Source of the DNA: Symbiodinium natans
Taxonomy: Eukaryota > Sar > Dinophyceae > Suessiales > Symbiodiniaceae
Reading direction: 5' to 3'
DNA: 43,193 bases
Assembly (NCBI GenBank): GCA_905221605.1
Contig: CAJNDS010000068.1
Coordinates: forward strand, 1 to 43,193
Shown here: piece after piece, positions 28,083-37,099 of the stretch
Numbering within the stretch: the stretch's first letter is position 1
Layout of the letters: each line of letters starts with the position of its first letter
Notes under the pieces: generated by a model
Seen by the model: the letters and a program-made list of their open reading frames with translations, nothing else
Told to the model about the DNA's origin: nothing
The model's database searches: none
Translations under genes and position numbers: made by a program

Positions 28083-28550
28083 GTTAGGGTTTAGGGTTCA
28101 GTTTTTTGGGTTCAGGGCTTGGCGTGTTTGAAGTCTACTGTTTGTAGATTCTTTGGTCATCAAGCTCCATGTAGGTTTTTGGGTTTTGGGGGGTTCAACG
28201 CGCACAGTTCAACCCTACCGAAGCCTTACGTGGAGGTTTCGAGGTGCGTACCTGCAGCTATCAGCATGGCTTTTACGCATTTCAAAAGCTGAGCAGCTGA
28301 ATGGGTACACTTTATACCCTTCATCATCCCCACCATGAAAGTGAAAACACTTTTGGGGGGCTTATGACTTTGTGGTACTTTACTGTAACTTTAGATCTTT
28401 AGCCTTTTTGGGTTTACTGGGTTTCTTAATAAGGCAGCTAAGAGTTTAGGTTTTTTGCTACCCTCCTAAGTGCAGCCAAGATGAGCTCAGGAACTGTAAC
28501 GGGGTTCTACCACGGGATAAAACGGCAGTGCGCCTGCCTAGAACCCCAAG

Positions 28551-28586
28551 CTCCATGCTCGCCTGGTGGCTGCGAACCCTCCTGCG
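28551..28586 (+). CDS. Candidate exon with GC donor
   Basis: Acceptor GAACCCCAAG; boundary GCG|GCTTAGGG. Exactly 12 codons, LHARLVAANPPA, phase 0 in and out. Confidence 0.45.
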
Positions 28587-28639
28587 GCTTAGGGTTTGGG
28601 GTTTAAGGTTCAAGTTCAAAGTTCAGGGTTCAGGGTTTA

Positions 28640-28755
28640 GGGTTTAGGGTTTAAGGTTGAGGGTTTAGGGTTTAAGGTTGAGGGTTTAGGGTTTAAGGTT
28701 GAGGGTTCAGGGTTTAAGGTTGAGGGTTTAGGGTTTAAGGTTGAGGGTTTAGGGT
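28640..28755. repeat. 21-bp higher-order repeat of G-rich units
   Basis: GGTTGAGGGTTTAGGGTTTAA repeats about five times, a trimer of telomere-like units amplified as a block. A matching 14-mer CCCCAAACCCTAAA follows at 28790-28845. Confidence 0.8.
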
Positions 28756-28859
28756 AAAGCCTTAAAGCCCTAAAAGCCCTAAAACCCTACCCCAAACCCT
28801 AAACCCCAAACCCTAAACCCCAAACCCTAAACCCCAAACCCTAAACCCCAAGCCCTCAG

Positions 28860-28926
28860 AACGACTTCCCAGGAAAGGCGAAAGTACCGAGGCGGCCACC
28901 GCAAGGCGGGATGCATGTGCGGGCTG
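28860..28926 (+). CDS. Candidate exon
   Basis: Acceptor CAAGCCCTCAG; donor GTTAGG. Reads NDFPGKAKVPRRPPQGGMHV... from phase 0, leaves 1 base. Confidence 0.6.
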
Positions 28927-29123
28927 GTTAGGACCCTAACCCTAAACCCTAAACCCTAGTTAAGCCCTAAATTTCTAAACCCTAAACCCTAAACCCTAAA
29001 CCCTGCTAAACCCTGAACCCTAAACCCTAAACCCTAAACCCTAACCCTAAACCCTGAACCCTAAACCCTAAACCCTAAACCCTAAACCCTAAACGCTCTC
29101 GGGTGTTGTTAAGAAGTTTCTAG

Positions 29124-29158
29124 GGGTTACGTCTCCTTCGGACAATGTTGTTCCAGGC
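29124..29158 (+). CDS. Candidate short exon
   Basis: Acceptor GTTTCTAG; donor GTGGCT. Enters with 2 bases and reads VTSPSDNVVPG. Weak by length; phase fits. Confidence 0.35.
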
Positions 29159-29214
29159 GTGGCTCCTGACAAACACTGAGCAGCAAGCTTGGCTGTGCCG
29201 CGTCGTTTGAGCCC

Positions 29215-29303
29215 TAAACCCTAAACCCTAAACCCTAAACCCTAAACCCTAAACCCTAAACCCTAAACCCTAAACCCTAAACCCTAAACCCTAAACCCTA
29301 AAC
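29215..29303. repeat. CCCTAAA array
   Basis: Perfect units running to the acceptor of exon 29307. Confidence 0.9.
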
Positions 29304-29306
29304 CAG

Positions 29307-29481
29307 CGGAGGAGGGTTATGAGCCTGTACCAAGAGCAAGGGCTGGCGTCCAGCATGTTCTCCGTGGGCCCCGTGGGGCCTTACAACCCTCGAAGTCCAG
29401 AGCGCGGTCCCGCCTTTACAGAGCCGGCGACTTGGATGAGGCGGTGGGTTCCCACACGCGTGCGCCGTCGACCATGACGAG
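29307..29481 (+). CDS. Candidate long exon, frame ambiguous
   Basis: CCCTAAACCAG acceptor; donor GTTTCAAG at the end or GTGGGT near 29443. The phase-0 frame (RRRVMSLYQEQGLASSMFSV...) has GC-rich third positions but stops at 29475. The frame entering with 2 bases (EEGYEPVPRARAGVQHVLRG...) stays open throughout. Confidence 0.5.
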
Positions 29482-29578
29482 GTTTCAAGAACCCTAAACC
29501 TGAAACCCTAACCCTAATCCCGAATTCCTAATCCCTAGACCCTAAACCCTAAACCCTAGCCCTCTCCTTGGACATCAG

Positions 29579-29632
29579 CCCTGCGTGCGTGTCGCAAAGA
29601 CAGCTTCTTCGGCGTTACATCCACACTCGGAG
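29579..29632 (+). CDS. Candidate exon ending at a family-D element
   Basis: Acceptor CTTGGACATCAG; donor GTTCAGGG, the first bases of the family-D inverted repeat. Frame with 1 base in: PACVSQRQLLRRYIHTR, leaving 2 bases. All frames are open. Confidence 0.5.
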
Positions 29633-30028
29633 GTTCAGGGTACTTCTAACCCAATTATAACTCTAGGGTTTAGGGTTCAGGGTTTAGGGGTACTTATAAC
29701 CCAACTATAAGTGCAGTTAGAACCCACTTATAAGCCCCTTAAGCACCCTAGTAGGGTTATTATTGGGTTATAAGTGCAGGCATAATCTACTATTTGCTTA
29801 AGAACCAAAACATGAAAAACTTAAAAATCCCGATGTTACCTTCTAAGGAAAATGAATAAATACATAAGTAAATACATCAAAAATCTATATATATATATAA
29901 TATGTGTATATATACATATATATATATATTTTGGGGGGGGGGGGGGGGGGGGGGGCGGGAGGGGTTCTTAAGCAATTCGTAGATCAGTGCAGTCATAGTT
30001 GTGTTACGAAGTACCATGAACCTCCCAG
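29629..30028 (+). mobile_element. Family D introner-like element, expanded copy
   Basis: Same ends as 39467-39602 and same splice usage (GTTCAGGG ... CCTCCCAG). It carries a TTTAGGG insertion with a partial duplication (29662-29700) and an AT-rich/poly-G insertion (about 29786-29985). Confidence 0.55.
29885..29956. repeat. AT dinucleotide run next to a 25-base G run
   Basis: TATATA-rich tract followed by poly-G, part of the insertion inside the expanded family-D element. Similar poly-G/C runs occur at 277-293 and 41687-41708. Confidence 0.85.
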
Positions 30029-30099
30029 CAGAGCCCCACAAGTCACCGCTGCGCTTCAGTCGCACACAGGGAGAGCACCCCCCAAAGGCGGCCCTCTTG
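30029..30099 (+). CDS. Candidate exon starting at the end of a family-D element
   Basis: Acceptor GAACCTCCCAG formed by the right end of the family-D repeat. Enters with 1 base and reads RAPQVTAALQSHTGRAPPKG...; donor GTGTCTTG. Confidence 0.55.
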
Positions 30100-30168
30100 G
30101 TGTCTTGTAGGAAGTTTGGGTGTAGGTTTTAGGGTTTAGGGTTTAGGGTTTCTTAGTGTCTTGTAGGA
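30100..30168. repeat. Telomere-like insert flanked by 13-bp duplication
   Basis: GTGTCTTGTAGGA at 30100-30112 and 30156-30168, with TTTAGGG repeats between. The first copy is the donor side of exon 30029-30099. Confidence 0.65.
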
Positions 30169-30271
30169 TTTATGGGTTGCCCCGAATCCTTGAATTGGGA
30201 TGTTCGGGGATACCCTGAACTCCAAACCCCTCAGCGGATGTGAGGTGCCGAATTCCCTGTTTCCCTGCTAG

Positions 30272-30474
30272 AAACTCGGAAGTCTGTCATTTCGCGGAAA
30301 GAAGATGACGTCAGGCACCCCATCAAGAATCTTCCTTTAAGCTCCTATGCTCCCGCCTCCCTACAGCTTTGCCAATCATCACTGCCATTACTCCATTTCA
30401 AGACCAGCATAGGAATACCCGAAGAGCAATCACGAAGATATTCAATCCTTGCCGCAGCCCCCGAGCCCTGCCAA
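30272..30474 (+). CDS. Candidate long exon
   Basis: Strong acceptor CTGTTTCCCTGCTAG. Enters with 2 bases as required and stays open for 67 codons: TRKSVISRKEDDVRHPIKNL..., with Ser-rich middle and EEQSRRYSILAAAPEP near the end. Donor GTTTCT. If unspliced the frame reaches TGA at 30490, so a terminal exon is possible. Confidence 0.6.
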
Positions 30475-30668
30475 GTTTCTCCAAGGGATTGAAAACCTAA
30501 ACCCTTAAACCTATACTCCTAAGCCTAAACCCCATACTCGAAACACAAAACCCTAAAACCTAAACCCTAAACACTAAATACCCTAAAACCCCTAAACCCT
30601 AAACCCCAAAGCCTAAACCCTAAACGCTAAGCCCTAAGCCCTAAGCCCTAAAACCTTGAACTCGCTAG

Positions 30669-30731
30669 ACCAGGCGTTGCCTCAGCCTCTTTCGCACGGA
30701 GAGCAGGGGTGCGGCGGATGCTTGGAGCCCG
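30669..30731 (+). CDS. Candidate exon
   Basis: Acceptor GAACTCGCTAG; donor GTTTCT. Exactly 21 codons, TRRCLSLFRTESRGAADAWS..., phase 0 in and out. Confidence 0.55.
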
Positions 30732-31161
30732 GTTTCTTTGGGGTTTAGGGTTTAGGGTTTAGGGGCTTTGGTTCATTGGGTGTAGGGTTAGGGGTTAAGG
30801 GTTTATAGGGGTTAGATGATGACAGGGCTTTGGGATGCTTTGGGATTAGACGTGGGTTTGGAGTTTGGGGTTTAGGGTTTGTGGTCTGGCGTTTAGGGTC
30901 GGCGGTTTAGGGTTCTGACGGTTTCGGTTGAGGCTGACCCCTAAACCCTAAATCCTCAACCCCCGTAAGCTCCCACTCGCCAACCGCCAAAGACACTAAG
31001 AGCCAAAACCCCCACACGCGTAGGATCAGAGTTTGTGTTGACATGATGTGGGGTTGAGGGATATAGGGGTGTGAGAACTCCCGAGAAAAGACCCAAATAA
31101 GGCTCATGACCAACTGCCCAAATAAGCCTAAACCCTAAACCATTACCCTAAACCCTAACAG

Positions 31162-31197
31162 CCCGCCCTCCCCCTCAACTCACCCACCATGGCCAAT
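31162..31197 (+). CDS. Candidate short exon (weak)
   Basis: Acceptor AACCCTAACAG; donor GTTTTGC. Reads PALPLNSPTMAN. Confidence 0.3.
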
Positions 31198-31233
31198 GTT
31201 TTGCATTCCCAGACCTAAGCTATGTGCCGCCCT

Positions 31234-31320
31234 CAATAGTAGGGTTGGTTTGTTTGTAGGGTTTGGCCTAAACCCTAAACCCTAAGCCCTAAACCCTCAA
31301 CAGTAGGCTTGGTTTGTTTG
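31234..31320. repeat. Telomere-like insert flanked by ~23-bp duplication
   Basis: CAATAGTAGGGTTGGTTTG.. (31234-31256) and CAACAGTAGGCTTGGTTTG.. (31298-31320) differ at two positions and bracket CCCTAAA repeats. Confidence 0.6.
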
Positions 31321-31356
31321 CCGGTGCCAAGAACAGCCCGAAACCCCACGCCCCAG

Positions 31357-31397
31357 GTTCCCAAGAAGAAGCTCCATGACCTGAAACGGGACTCAGG
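31357..31397 (+). CDS. Candidate short exon
   Basis: Acceptor CACGCCCCAG; donor GTAAAC. Reads VPKKKLHDLKRDS at phase 0, leaves 2 bases. Confidence 0.45.
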
Positions 31398-31513
31398 GTA
31401 AACGAAGGGTTCAAGGTTTCTACCCTAAACACTAAACCCTAAACCCTAAACCCTAAACCCTAAACCCTAAACCCTAAACTCTAAACCCTAAACCCTAAAC
31501 CCTAAACCCTTAG

Positions 31514-31590
31514 GGTGTCTAGGGATGATGTCTCTTTCCCTGTGATCAGACAGGAGGCAACAGCCTGCGTAGCCCTCTTGCTGAAGCAAG
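31514..31590 (+). CDS. Candidate exon
   Basis: CCCTAAACCCTTAG acceptor and GTTTAGGG donor. Only the 1-base-in frame is open: VSRDDVSFPVIRQEATACVA...KQ, 25 codons; leaves 1 base. A model C-left/G-right unit. Confidence 0.65.
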
Positions 31591-31695
31591 GTTTAGGGTT
31601 TAGGGTTTTTTAGGGTTTAGGGTTTAGGGTTTAGGGTTTAGGGTTTAGGGTTTAGGGTTTAGGGTTTAGGTAGAAGTTCTGGCTTAGGGTTGAAG

Positions 31696-31721
31696 GCATC
31701 AGCCCCAACAACGCCAAGCGG
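31696..31721 (+). CDS. Candidate short exon with GC donor (weak)
   Basis: Acceptor GGTTGAAG; GC donor GCTATG proposed. Reads ISPNNAKR entering with 2 bases; the frame stays open to 31737. Confidence 0.3.
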
Positions 31722-31818
31722 GCTATGACCCATACCTAGACTAATCCCTACACCCCAAAGGTTAGACCCTAAGCCCCAAAACCGAAACCCTAACCCCCAA
31801 ATCCGAAACCGAAACCCT

Positions 31819-31935
31819 AGCCCTAAACCCCCTAAACCCCCCTAAACCCCCCTAAACCCCCCTAAACCCCCCTAAACCCCCCTAAACCCCCCTAAACCCC
31901 CCTAAACCCCCCTAAACCCCCCTAAACCCCCTAAA
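31819..31935. repeat. CCCCCCTAAA 10-mer array
   Basis: About eleven perfect copies of an expanded unit. Confidence 0.9.
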
Positions 31936-32134
31936 CCCTAAACTTTCCCTAAACCCTAAACCCTAGACCCTAAACCCTAAACCCTAAACCCTAGACCCTA
32001 AACCCTAAACCCCTAAACCCTGGACCCTAAACCCTGAACCCTGAACCCTAAACCCTAAACCCTAACCCTAAATCCTAAACCAGAGCCCTAAACCCTAAAG
32101 CCCCTATGCCCCCTCGAAGCACTTCTCGGCTTAG

Positions 32135-32188
32135 GTCGCGGCACAGCGTGGCGCAGCACCGGCGGAGCCCCCTGGGCGGCACCTTAAG
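32135..32188 (+). CDS. Candidate exon
   Basis: Acceptor CTCGGCTTAG (its TAG would stop the frame just upstream); donor GTTTTAGGG. 18 codons, VAAQRGAAPAEPPGRHLK, phase 0 in and out. Confidence 0.55.
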
Positions 32189-32342
32189 GTTTTAGGGTTT
32201 AGGGTTCAAGGTTTAGGGTTTAGGGTTTAGGGCTTAGGGTTTAGGGCTTAGGGTTTAGGGTTTAGGGAGACCCCAAATAGTAAGACCCCCGTATAACAAG
32301 GGCCCCAATAAGGCACCCCAACATTTCGTAAACCCCCACATC

Positions 32343-32448
32343 TGCTAGGACCCGGAGTGAACCCCTGTTCCCTTTTTTTAGGGGCAGAGGTTCGCGTACA
32401 AGCCCCCCTTTAAACCAAAAGGGCACCCTTTTCATTCCTATGAGTCCC
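32343..32448. mobile_element. Family B element, right end replaced by CCCTAAA array
   Basis: GCTAGGACCCGGAGTGAACC start and CTTTAAACCAAAAGGGCACC middle match the family. The sequence then runs into CCCTAAA repeats before the usual right terminus. Confidence 0.5.
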
Positions 32449-32628
32449 TAAACCCTAAACCCTAAACCCTAAACCCTAAACCCTTAACCCTTAACCCTAA
32501 ACCCTAAACCCTTAACCCTAAACCCTAAACCCTTAACCCTAAACCCTAGACCCTAAACCCCAACCCTAAACCGTGATGGCCGCCAACCATGGACTGAAAT
32601 CCACCGCCCAATGGCGACAGTTGCCTAG

Positions 32629-32664
32629 AAGCTGAAGGACTTGGCAACTCAAGCAGCTGACTGG
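32629..32664 (+). CDS. Candidate exon with GC donor
   Basis: Acceptor TTGCCTAG; boundary TGG|GCTTAGGG. 12 codons, KLKDLATQAADW. The longest TTTAGGG array of the window follows. Confidence 0.5.
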
Positions 32665-32667
32665 GCT

Positions 32668-32886
32668 TAGGGTTTAGGGTTTAGGGTTTAGGGTTTAGGG
32701 TTTAGGGTTTAGGGTTTAGGGTTTAGGGTTTAGGGTTTAGGGTTTAGGGTTTAGGGTTTAGGGTTTAGGGTTTAGGGTTTAGGGTTTAGGGTTTAGGGTT
32801 TAGGGTTTAGGGTTTAGGGTTTAGGGTTTAGGGTTTAGGGTTTAGGGTTTAGGGTTTAGGGTTTAGGGTTTAGGGTTTAGGGTTTA
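32668..32886. repeat. Longest TTTAGGG array (about 31 units)
   Basis: Essentially uninterrupted; begins at the GC donor of exon 32629-32664 and ends TTTACTAAACCC. Confidence 0.95.
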
Positions 32887-32960
32887 CTAAACCCTGGGTT
32901 TAGGGAATGTGTGCACATCGCGCCCCAACTAGAAATCTGGCGGATGAAGTGAGCCCACAG

Positions 32961-33007
32961 CTCCTCATCCCTATGGCCGGAAGCAACAATGACGACTTGA
33001 TCAGAGA
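32961..33007 (+). CDS. Candidate exon
   Basis: Acceptor GAGCCCACAG; donor GTCATA. Reads LLIPMAGSNNDDLIR, phase 0 in, leaves 2. Confidence 0.45.
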
Positions 33008-33127
33008 GTCATATAGCTTTTTGGGATAGAAGGTCATCACCCTAAACCCTTTTAGGGTTTAGGGTTTAGGGTTTAGGGTTTAGAGGGTTTAGAGGGTTTA
33101 GGGTTTGGTAGACCCTAAGCCCTGAAG

Positions 33128-33197
33128 GTTCGGACACCGTGCGCTAGCCTCTTCAGGAGTGCCATGTCTGGCTGTCCTCAAACAACATCCCAAGAGG
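33128..33197 (+). CDS. Candidate exon
   Basis: Acceptor AGCCCTGAAG; donor GTTCCA, or GTAGCT at 33210 inside a family-A-like end (CTTAGTAGCT). Enters with 1 base as required: FGHRALASSGVPCLAVLKQH..., phase 0 out either way. Confidence 0.6.
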
Positions 33198-33239
33198 GTT
33201 CCATACTTAGTAGCTAGGGAGCCCCCCCCCCCCCCGCCC

Positions 33240-33325
33240 CCCCAAACAAATTTCGACCCTCTATAAAGACCCTGGCGCGTGCATCGGGCTGGCCCGTGGA
33301 CGACCTATCACAAATTTGTTTGGGG
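33240..33325. repeat. 14-bp perfect inverted repeat
   Basis: CCCCAAACAAATTT at 33240-33253 and its complement at 33312-33325, just downstream of a family-A-like left end (33207) and a poly-C run. Confidence 0.6.
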
Positions 33326-33365
33326 CCTCATTTCGTAATGAAATTCAAGAAGGCTTTCAATGGCC

Positions 33366-33450
33366 CAAACCCTAAACCCTAAACCCTAAACCCTAAACCC
33401 TAAACCCTAAACCCTAAACCCTAAACCCTAAACCCTAAACCCTAAACCCT
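33366..33450. repeat. CCCTAAA array
   Basis: About twelve perfect units leading to a pyrimidine-rich acceptor at 33465. Confidence 0.9.
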
Positions 33451-33465
33451 TTCTGGATTCTCCAG

Positions 33466-33518
33466 GCTCTGGCTCTTTGAGATTCCTGGAGAGGGGCCTC
33501 AAGCCCCTTACTGCGAAA
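33466..33518 (+). CDS. Candidate exon, borders uncertain
   Basis: Good acceptor GGATTCTCCAG after a CCCTAAA array; right side lacks GT (GC at 33519 possible). Reads LWLFEIPGEGPQAPYCE. Confidence 0.4.
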
Positions 33519-33639
33519 GCCCTTAACCCTAAACACAAATCCCTTTAAAGCAAACAGCCATCCGGAAAGTAAAGCTTGTGTTATTAGCGGGTCACCCCAA
33601 CAAACTGTCGCAGAATAAATTTCCGAAACTTGTGATTAG

Positions 33640-33770
33640 GCCCTGGATATCATTACAATTTTGGGATGCTATAATCCCCTAAACCCTAAACCCTAAACCT
33701 TAAACCCTAAACCCTAAACCTAGAACTGAAAGTGTACAATTTGTTGGCGCTTATGAACTCAGCAACTAAG
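33640..33770. mobile_element. Family A element interrupted by CCCTAAA repeats
   Basis: TTTTGGGATGCTATAATC and CTGAAAGTGTACAATTTG align to 19034-19075, but about 42 bp of CCCTAAA repeats sit between the two halves. The right end CAACTAAG is intact; the left end is degraded. Confidence 0.55.
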
Positions 33771-33849
33771 AACAACAATGGCCCGTACGAAGGGACGACG
33801 CACGACACCTTAAACTCGGCTTTAGGGCCTAGTGGCGGACCAATCAAAA
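33771..33849 (+). CDS. Candidate exon starting at the end of a family-A element
   Basis: The acceptor AG is the last two bases of the family-A terminal repeat (CAACTAAG). Donor GTAGAC. 26 codons: NNNGPYEGTTHDTLNSALGP..., leaving 1 base. Confidence 0.55.
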
Positions 33850-34085
33850 GTAGACCTTGACCCTCAAGCCGAGATTAAGACATTGTGCCTCTAAACCCAA
33901 AGCCCGAAACCCTGAACGCTGTACACCCTCAAGCCTGGCAAGCGATCCCGAATCTCTAAATCCTAAGCCCTAAGCCCTAAACCCGACACGCTAAACCCTA
34001 AGCCCTAAACCCTAAATGCTAAACCTTGAACCCTAAATCCAAAACCCTAAATAACCCTTGAAGCCCTCGTTTTTTGATCACAAAG

Positions 34086-34144
34086 GTGGGCCTTTGTGCC
34101 CGCTGCGGACTTGCTGCTGGTCGTTGGCGAAGGCCGATTTCTAG
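34086..34144 (+). CDS. Candidate exon
   Basis: T-rich acceptor TTTTTTGATCACAAAG; donor GTCCAT. Enters with 1 base: WAFVPAADLLLVVGEGRFL. A second frame is open to GTTTAGGG at 34168. Confidence 0.5.
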
Positions 34145-34276
34145 GTCCATGGCCCCCTCAGCCCATATAGGGTTTAGGGTTTAGGGTTTAGGGTTTAGGG
34201 TTTAGGGTTTAGACTCGTAACGGTTAACGATGAACCCTAAACCCCAGAGCCTGAACCCTACGCCCTCCAACCCTAG

Positions 34277-34311
34277 CCCGTTTCATGGGTGTCAGGGGTG
34301 TACGGGCTCGG
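34277..34311 (+). CDS. Candidate short exon
   Basis: Acceptor CAACCCTAG; donor GTTTTCC. Enters with 2 bases: RFMGVRGVRAR. Confidence 0.35.
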
Positions 34312-35702
34312 GTTTTCCAGGTTTAGGGGCTTGGGATTCAAATTTAGGTTTTAGGGTCTAGGGTTTTGTGGTTCTTCAAGGCTTTAGAGGGACTAGGGTT
34401 GGCCTAGGGCTTTAGGGCTGTTGGAGGTCTTGGGCTGAGAGGGCATCATGCTTGAGGGTTTCGGGGCTAAGGGTTTAGGGTTTAGGGCTCAGGGCTTTAG
34501 GGATTATTATAGGGTCCTTAAGGGAGGGGGGTTCAAGGGATGTATGTACCCAGGGTTCCTTAATACTTCCTACTACTTCCTCATGAACCCCCCCTCCCCT
34601 AACAAACCCTTAGTTTAGTCGCGTGTCACACGTTGTGACGGGATGTCTTGAATGTACCGCCCTTTGGTATGGCCAACACGATGCCCTGATCCTGGACAAC
34701 TTCTTAGACTGGTCTTTCGTCTTGCAATGCAGCGCCCTGCTGCAAGCTAACGTGGACCGGCATCGCTGAGGCTGCAGTTGCACAGGCATCTACGTGTGCG
34801 CCGTCTTCCTCTGGGGCCTGCCTATCCGCATCACGTTGGATGCTGACGTGGATCATCTGGCCGGACGGTGCAAAAAGCCCTCGGAAAGTCCAAGTTTCAA
34901 TTGCTGCATGAGGTCACTCACATACCGTACCAGAGCTGGTGCAAGCGTTGCCACGATGCCCTAAGCCCGTATCACCCTGAGCCCTAAACCCTAAGCCTGA
35001 AGTCCTTGATTAACGCAAACCCTATAAACCCTAAACGGCTCTAAACACTAAACCCTATATGATCCTGGGCCCTAACCCGAAAAAAACCGTGCTTGGGACA
35101 CCTAGTGCTTATAGGCTGAGCTTTCGGAGCCTCTAAGCTTAGGCTCCTTGGGGCTATAGAGCTTCAGTCGCTTTAGAGGCTTTAGGGTTTAGGGTTAGGG
35201 GCCCCTCCCATGGCCCTTAGTGCTCTTATATACCCTCATAAAGTTGTAAGTCATGTTCCTGTTACGGTGCTTAAAGGGGGAGCGGATCTCCCCCTTAACC
35301 CTATTCCTTTCGCACCCGCACTCCCTTGAACCTGCTGCGCCCGAAATGGGGGCGGGGAGCTGTTCTAGATCAGGAGGCTTGAGGGTTCAGGGCTCAGGGC
35401 AGTCCCTAGAACCCTACACCCTAAACCCTAAACCCCTAAACCCTTAAACCCCTAAACGGTCCTAGGGTAACCCTAAGGCCTCTAAGGCGCTTAGGCGTGT
35501 AGGCTGTAGGGCTTTTCCCTAAACCCCAACCTCAAACAGCCTCGACGGCTATACCCTCAGCCTAAACCTTAAGCATGCTAGGCATTTTCGGGGCTACGCC
35601 CTAGACCTAAACCCTAAACCCTAAACCCCTAAACCCCTAAACCCCAAACCCTAAACCCTAAACCCTAAACCCTAAACCCTAAACCCTAAACCCTAAACCC
35701 AG
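34312..35702. other. Interval with retroelement debris and repeats
   Basis: Holds a 48-codon open + frame (about 34631-34767, e.g. LWYGQHDALILDNFLDWSFV), the integrase fragment at 34877-34960, degenerate G- and C-rich units and a CCCTAAA array ending at 35700. No confident exon. Confidence 0.5.
34877..34960 (+). pseudogene. Copia integrase N-terminal fragment (likely)
   Basis: The + frame reads GKSKFQLLHEVTHIPYQSWC followed by KRCHDA. The spacing H-x3-H, then PY-x-SWC-x2-C, resembles the zinc-binding start of Copia integrase in protist elements. A stop lies upstream near 34844, and nothing continues downstream, where CCCTAAGCCC repeats begin. Similarity is judged by eye. Confidence 0.5.
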
Positions 35703-35800
35703 GGGCAAAGTTGGTTATCGAGTGCCGCGAACCTCCAAGCAGGAGCCGTCGGTGTCACGGTGGCCGGCGTTTGCGCTGATGGCGACGGAGCCATGTCTCG
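35703..35800 (+). CDS. Candidate exon
   Basis: CCCTAAACCCAG acceptor; donor GTGAAG. 32 codons GQSWLSSAANLQAGAVGVTV...DGAMS from phase 0, leaving 2. Confidence 0.65.
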
Positions 35801-35940
35801 GTGAAGTTGGGTTTGAGATTAAAACCCTAAACCCTAAACCCTAACCCCTAACCCAAAACTCTAAACGTTAGGGCTTGGGGTTACGGATGGCAGTAGATAC
35901 CTCGAGGCTCCTTGAACCAGAGTCAGATTAAATTGCTAAG

Positions 35941-35980
35941 GCTTTCGGTTTGGGCTGCCTCTGCTGTGCCCTTTGCGAGG
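35941..35980 (+). CDS. Candidate short exon
   Basis: Acceptor AATTGCTAAG; donor GTCCCC or, in frame, GTGCCC at 35998. Enters with 1 base: LSVWAASAVPFAR. Confidence 0.4.
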
Positions 35981-36044
35981 GTCCCCCGGCCCTGCCAGTG
36001 CCCTAAACCCTAAACCCTATACCCATGTTCCCCCTCCTTCCCAG

Positions 36045-36149
36045 CATGTGGCAAGAGTCCGAGAGATCCTCGCAGACTGCATCGCACCGACGGGAGAACA
36101 TTTGGGCGATGTCACGTTTGACCGGAGCCTCTGCACGATCGAAGAAGAG
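36045..36149 (+). CDS. Candidate exon
   Basis: Strong pyrimidine-rich acceptor TTCCCCCTCCTTCCCAG; donor GTGGCC. Exactly 35 codons: HVARVREILADCIAPTGEHL...TIEEE. Phase 0 in and out; the best-formed splice acceptor in the window. Confidence 0.7.
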
Positions 36150-36171
36150 GTGGCCTCTCCCAGGCCTCTCC

Positions 36172-36311
36172 CAGGACCCCCGCCTTGCGGACCCAGCTGC
36201 ACGCCTTGCGGGGGGAGAACCGCGTGTTGCGTGTGCGCGTGGTGGACTCGAGGACATCGTGTTGGAGCACCAGCGCTGATGGGCCGCTGACGCGCTGACC
36301 ATGACGCGTGC
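36172..36311 (+). CDS. Coding-like stretch, exon structure unresolved
   Basis: After CCTCTCCCAG the frame TPALRTQLHALRGENRVLRV looks like a coiled coil; another frame reads GLEDIVLEHQR. A GTGAGT donor lies at 36313. The pieces do not join into one frame without an unseen intron or an error. Confidence 0.35.
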
Positions 36312-36313
36312 GT

Positions 36314-36909
36314 GAGTGCTCCAAGGGGCAAAATGACGTTTCTGCGAGGGCAAAAGAAGCCCTAAGGCCTGAAACAAACGCCGAAAAAATCCGGAGCCTG
36401 CGCTCCAAGACCCCTCAACCCTAAACCCTTAACGTCCTTATTTTCGGGTGCCGGGCTTAGCGTTTAGGGACCCCGAACCCCCCTAAACCCCTAAAACCCC
36501 TAAGGAACCCTAAAAGGGGCATGGGGTTCCGTGTCATTGCCAGAGCTCTTGGCGCTGCATTTGGGGTTTTGGCGGTCCAAAGGTGTTTGTTAAAGGTGTT
36601 CGCGTTCTTTTGTTTGAAAGCTGTTATGGGGGTTTTGGGGTTTTGGGGTGGTTTGTAGCGTCCTCGCTTTGTTTGAGCATTAGGGTTACGTGATCCCTTG
36701 ACATGGTCCCTTACAATGTTTAAAGGGTTCTGAAGTAGAGGCCCTTGGGTTGATTTGCCTGGGTTTTTTCCAGTGACAGGGCCCATGTGAAGGGACCATG
36801 ATGTAACTACCCTTAGACTCAACCCCCAAACCCTAAACCCTAAACCCTAAACCCTAAACCCTAAACCCTAAACCCTAAACCCTAAACCCTAAACCCTAAA
36901 CTCACACAG
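36314..36909. other. Intron-like interval
   Basis: Degenerate G- and C-rich repeats and unique sequence, ending in a CCCTAAA array (about 36830-36900). No supported gene. Confidence 0.5.
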
Positions 36910-36996
36910 GCAAGCGCCTGCCGTTCGCAACGGCGATCTTTCAGACGATGATGTGATGCCGTGGAAAAGGTCTGCCAGAGCTCCCCCTGCTCTCCC
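36910..36996 (+). CDS. Candidate exon
   Basis: CTAAACTCACACAG acceptor; donor GTGTCT (others within 7 bases). Enters with 1 base: QAPAVRNGDLSDDDVMPWKR...PPAL. Confidence 0.5.
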
Positions 36997-37099
36997 GTGT
37001 CTGTTGATCTTAGGGTTTAGAGCCCAGGATTTAGGGTTTAGGGTTTAGGGTTTAGGGCTTGGGGTTAGGATTGAGGGTTTAGGTTTAGTAGGGTTTAAC

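Noticed and set aside
36457-36822. Minus-strand ORF of 121 codons
   Set aside because: Largely complementary to G-rich degenerate repeats; no borders or family.
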